Part shown: in pieces, positions 63,098 through 64,000 of the stretch
Layout: every line of letters begins with the position of its first letter
How positions within the stretch are numbered: the stretch's first letter is position 1
Assembly (NCBI GenBank): GCA_020630875.1
Contig: JAHDIH010000007.1
Coordinates: 1-64,000, forward strand
Origin: Deltaproteobacteria bacterium
Lineage (GTDB): Bacteria > Myxococcota_A > Polyangia > Haliangiales > Haliangiaceae
DNA length: 64,000 nt
Reading direction: 5' to 3'
Made by a program: the position numbers and the translations under genes
Notes under the pieces: generated by a model
Seen by the model: the letters and a program-made list of their open reading frames with translations, nothing else
The model's database searches: none
What the model was told of the DNA's origin: nothing

Positions 63098-64000
63098 GTG
63101 GGTATCCTAACAGCCAGTGAACTATCGCTTTCGTTTGGCGCCCGTACGCTTTTCGACAATCTTTCATTCATCATCGAGGCCAATGACAAAATGGGCCTTA
63201 TCGGACGTAACGGTAGTGGGAAAACGACGGTGATGCGAATTCTTGCCCAAAAGCAAGAAATCGATGGGGGCAAAATTTCCATCTCGCAAGGAATACGCAT
63301 AGGATACCTCGATCAAAACTTGGCGGAAGAAGGCGACCCGCGAAAGTTAATCGACTTTGTAGTGGAAAGTATCCCCGCGCTTGGCAACGTCGACGAACGA
63401 ATCGATGAAATCGAAAATCAACTGGGTACGTGCACCGACGCAGACGAAGCAATGAAACTTGCGGACGAACTGACGGAACTATTGGACAACAAGCAGCAGC
63501 TTGAAACCGACTTTGCCGAGCACCATGCTCACACCATTCTAGATGGACTCGGTTTTTCGCAAGATCAGCACGAACAGACCGTAGACAAACTTAGCGGGGG
63601 ATGGAGAATGCGCGCCCACCTCGCCGGGCTTCTTTTTTCCAAACCCCATCTCTTACTTTTGGATGAACCAACAAACCATTTAGACGTTCCCACCGTAGCG
63701 TGGTTCGGAAGCTTTCTTCAGCGCTACAAAGGCGCTTTCGTCATGATCAGCCATGACCGTGAGTTTCTTAATAGTCAGGTTAACCGAGTGGTTGCGATAG
63801 AAAAGGAGCGAACTCGAGTTTATCCCGGCAACTACGATGCCTACGTCACGGCACGAACCGAAGAGGAAACCATCCTTTTTGCTAGGGCCAAAAATGTCGC
63901 GAAGCAAAAAGAAGACATTCAGCGCTTTATTGATAGATTCCGTGCACAAGCGAATAAAGCGAAAGCAGTACAGAGTAGGGTAAAGCAACTTGAAAAAATG
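63098..64000 (+). CDS. ABC-F family ATPase (3' end outside window)
   Basis: The gene starts at GTG 63098, 7 bases after TATAGT, and runs off the right edge after about 301 residues. The first nucleotide-binding domain is complete: Walker A GRNGSGKTT, signature LSGGWRMRAHLAGLLF, Walker B LLLLDEPTNHLD and the ISHDREFL switch. The linker (about 240 on) is beginning (VYPGNYDAYVTAR...EEETILFARA), as in Uup or YheS-like ABC-F proteins. No membrane span is present; such proteins act on ribosomes. Which subfamily cannot be said from the first half. Confidence 0.93.
   Translation, partial: MGILTASELSLSFGARTLFDNLSFIIEANDKMGLIGRNGSGKTTVMRILAQKQEIDGGKISISQGIRIGYLDQNLAEEGDPRKLIDFVVESIPALGNVDERIDEIENQLGTCTDADEAMKLADELTELLDNKQQLETDFAEHHAHTILDGLGFSQDQHEQTVDKLSGGWRMRAHLAGLLFSKPHLLLLDEPTNHLDVPTVAWFGSFLQRYKGAFVMISHDREFLNSQVNRVVAIEKERTRVYPGNYDAYVTARTEEETILFARAKNVAKQKEDIQRFIDRFRAQANKAKAVQSRVKQLEKM

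Noticed and set aside
1..64000. CRISPR arrays, tRNA/rRNA genes, transposases or phage genes
   Set aside because: No direct-repeat/spacer pattern, cloverleaf, rRNA-like stretch or integrase/transposase motif was seen on reading both strands; a tRNAscan or Rfam run was not possible.

Overview
The window looks like chromosomal DNA of a Gram-negative, deltaproteobacterial or Myxococcota-like bacterium with moderate GC. The evidence is many lipoproteins with [LVI]-x-[GAS]-C lipoboxes, a FadL-type outer-membrane barrel, an FHA-domain sigma-54 activator, a Gld-like ABC module, Cys-rich surface proteins, a type IV pilin array, bicistronic groES-groEL with a CIRCE-like site, and a thyA-folA operon. 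No rRNA, tRNA, CRISPR array or transposase was seen. Taxonomy is inferred from gene content only.

Layout. 1-4330: tail of a disordered protein, an Ig-like lipoprotein and a DUF4139 protein. 4341-9412: one giant gene for a protein made almost entirely of about 22-residue Val/Glu/Pro repeats that resemble eukaryotic alveolin/articulin cortex proteins. 9599-15007: envelope genes (FadL-like barrel, lipoproteins, CPXCG protein, DUF937-OmpA fusion, WXXGXW lipoprotein). 15018-26556: FHA enhancer-binding protein, inactive rhomboid-like protein, deoC, two-domain ALDH16, amino-acid dehydrogenase, folA, thyA, nadE, and a membrane protein whose N-terminus looks like a xanthine-dehydrogenase FAD domain lacking its FAD loop. 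26626-32540: Gld-like ABC ATPase, permease, GldG-like and DUF4340 proteins, then an HtrA protease. 32548-34882: a short DUF5522 gene and a tandem array of four zinc-finger/membrane paralogs, one frameshifted. 34905-36095: grpE and an EVE-domain gene. 36103-44023: two Cys-rich paralogous lipoproteins, an ATPase-MlaE fusion with an anchored partner, and bioB with a PduO-type adenosyltransferase. 44965-49578: six prepilin genes, four intact and two broken, plus one bitopic membrane protein. 49650-51727: groEL, groES and their CIRCE/promoter. 51845-57945: lipoproteins, a sulfur module (YeeE-type pair plus persulfide dioxygenase) and a divergent SulP transporter/beta-carbonic anhydrase/TetR operon with an inverted repeat over its start. 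58018-64000: a toxin-like protein, ferritin-like protein, lipoproteins, a caspase-like DUF4347 protein and the first part of an ABC-F ATPase.

A pattern runs across the whole window. Many genes have a TAnnnT-type -10 hexamer only 5-7 bases before the start codon, often with a TTGnnn box 16-18 bases further up, and no Shine-Dalgarno sequence. Leaderless transcription therefore looks common here, beside a minority of genes with clear AGGAG sites (14189, 31401, 48820, 51645, 56614). This rule was used to choose several starts. The most unusual items are the giant repeat protein, the zinc-finger membrane array, the decaying pilin array, the FAD-domain relic fused to a membrane anchor, and the ATPase-permease fusion.
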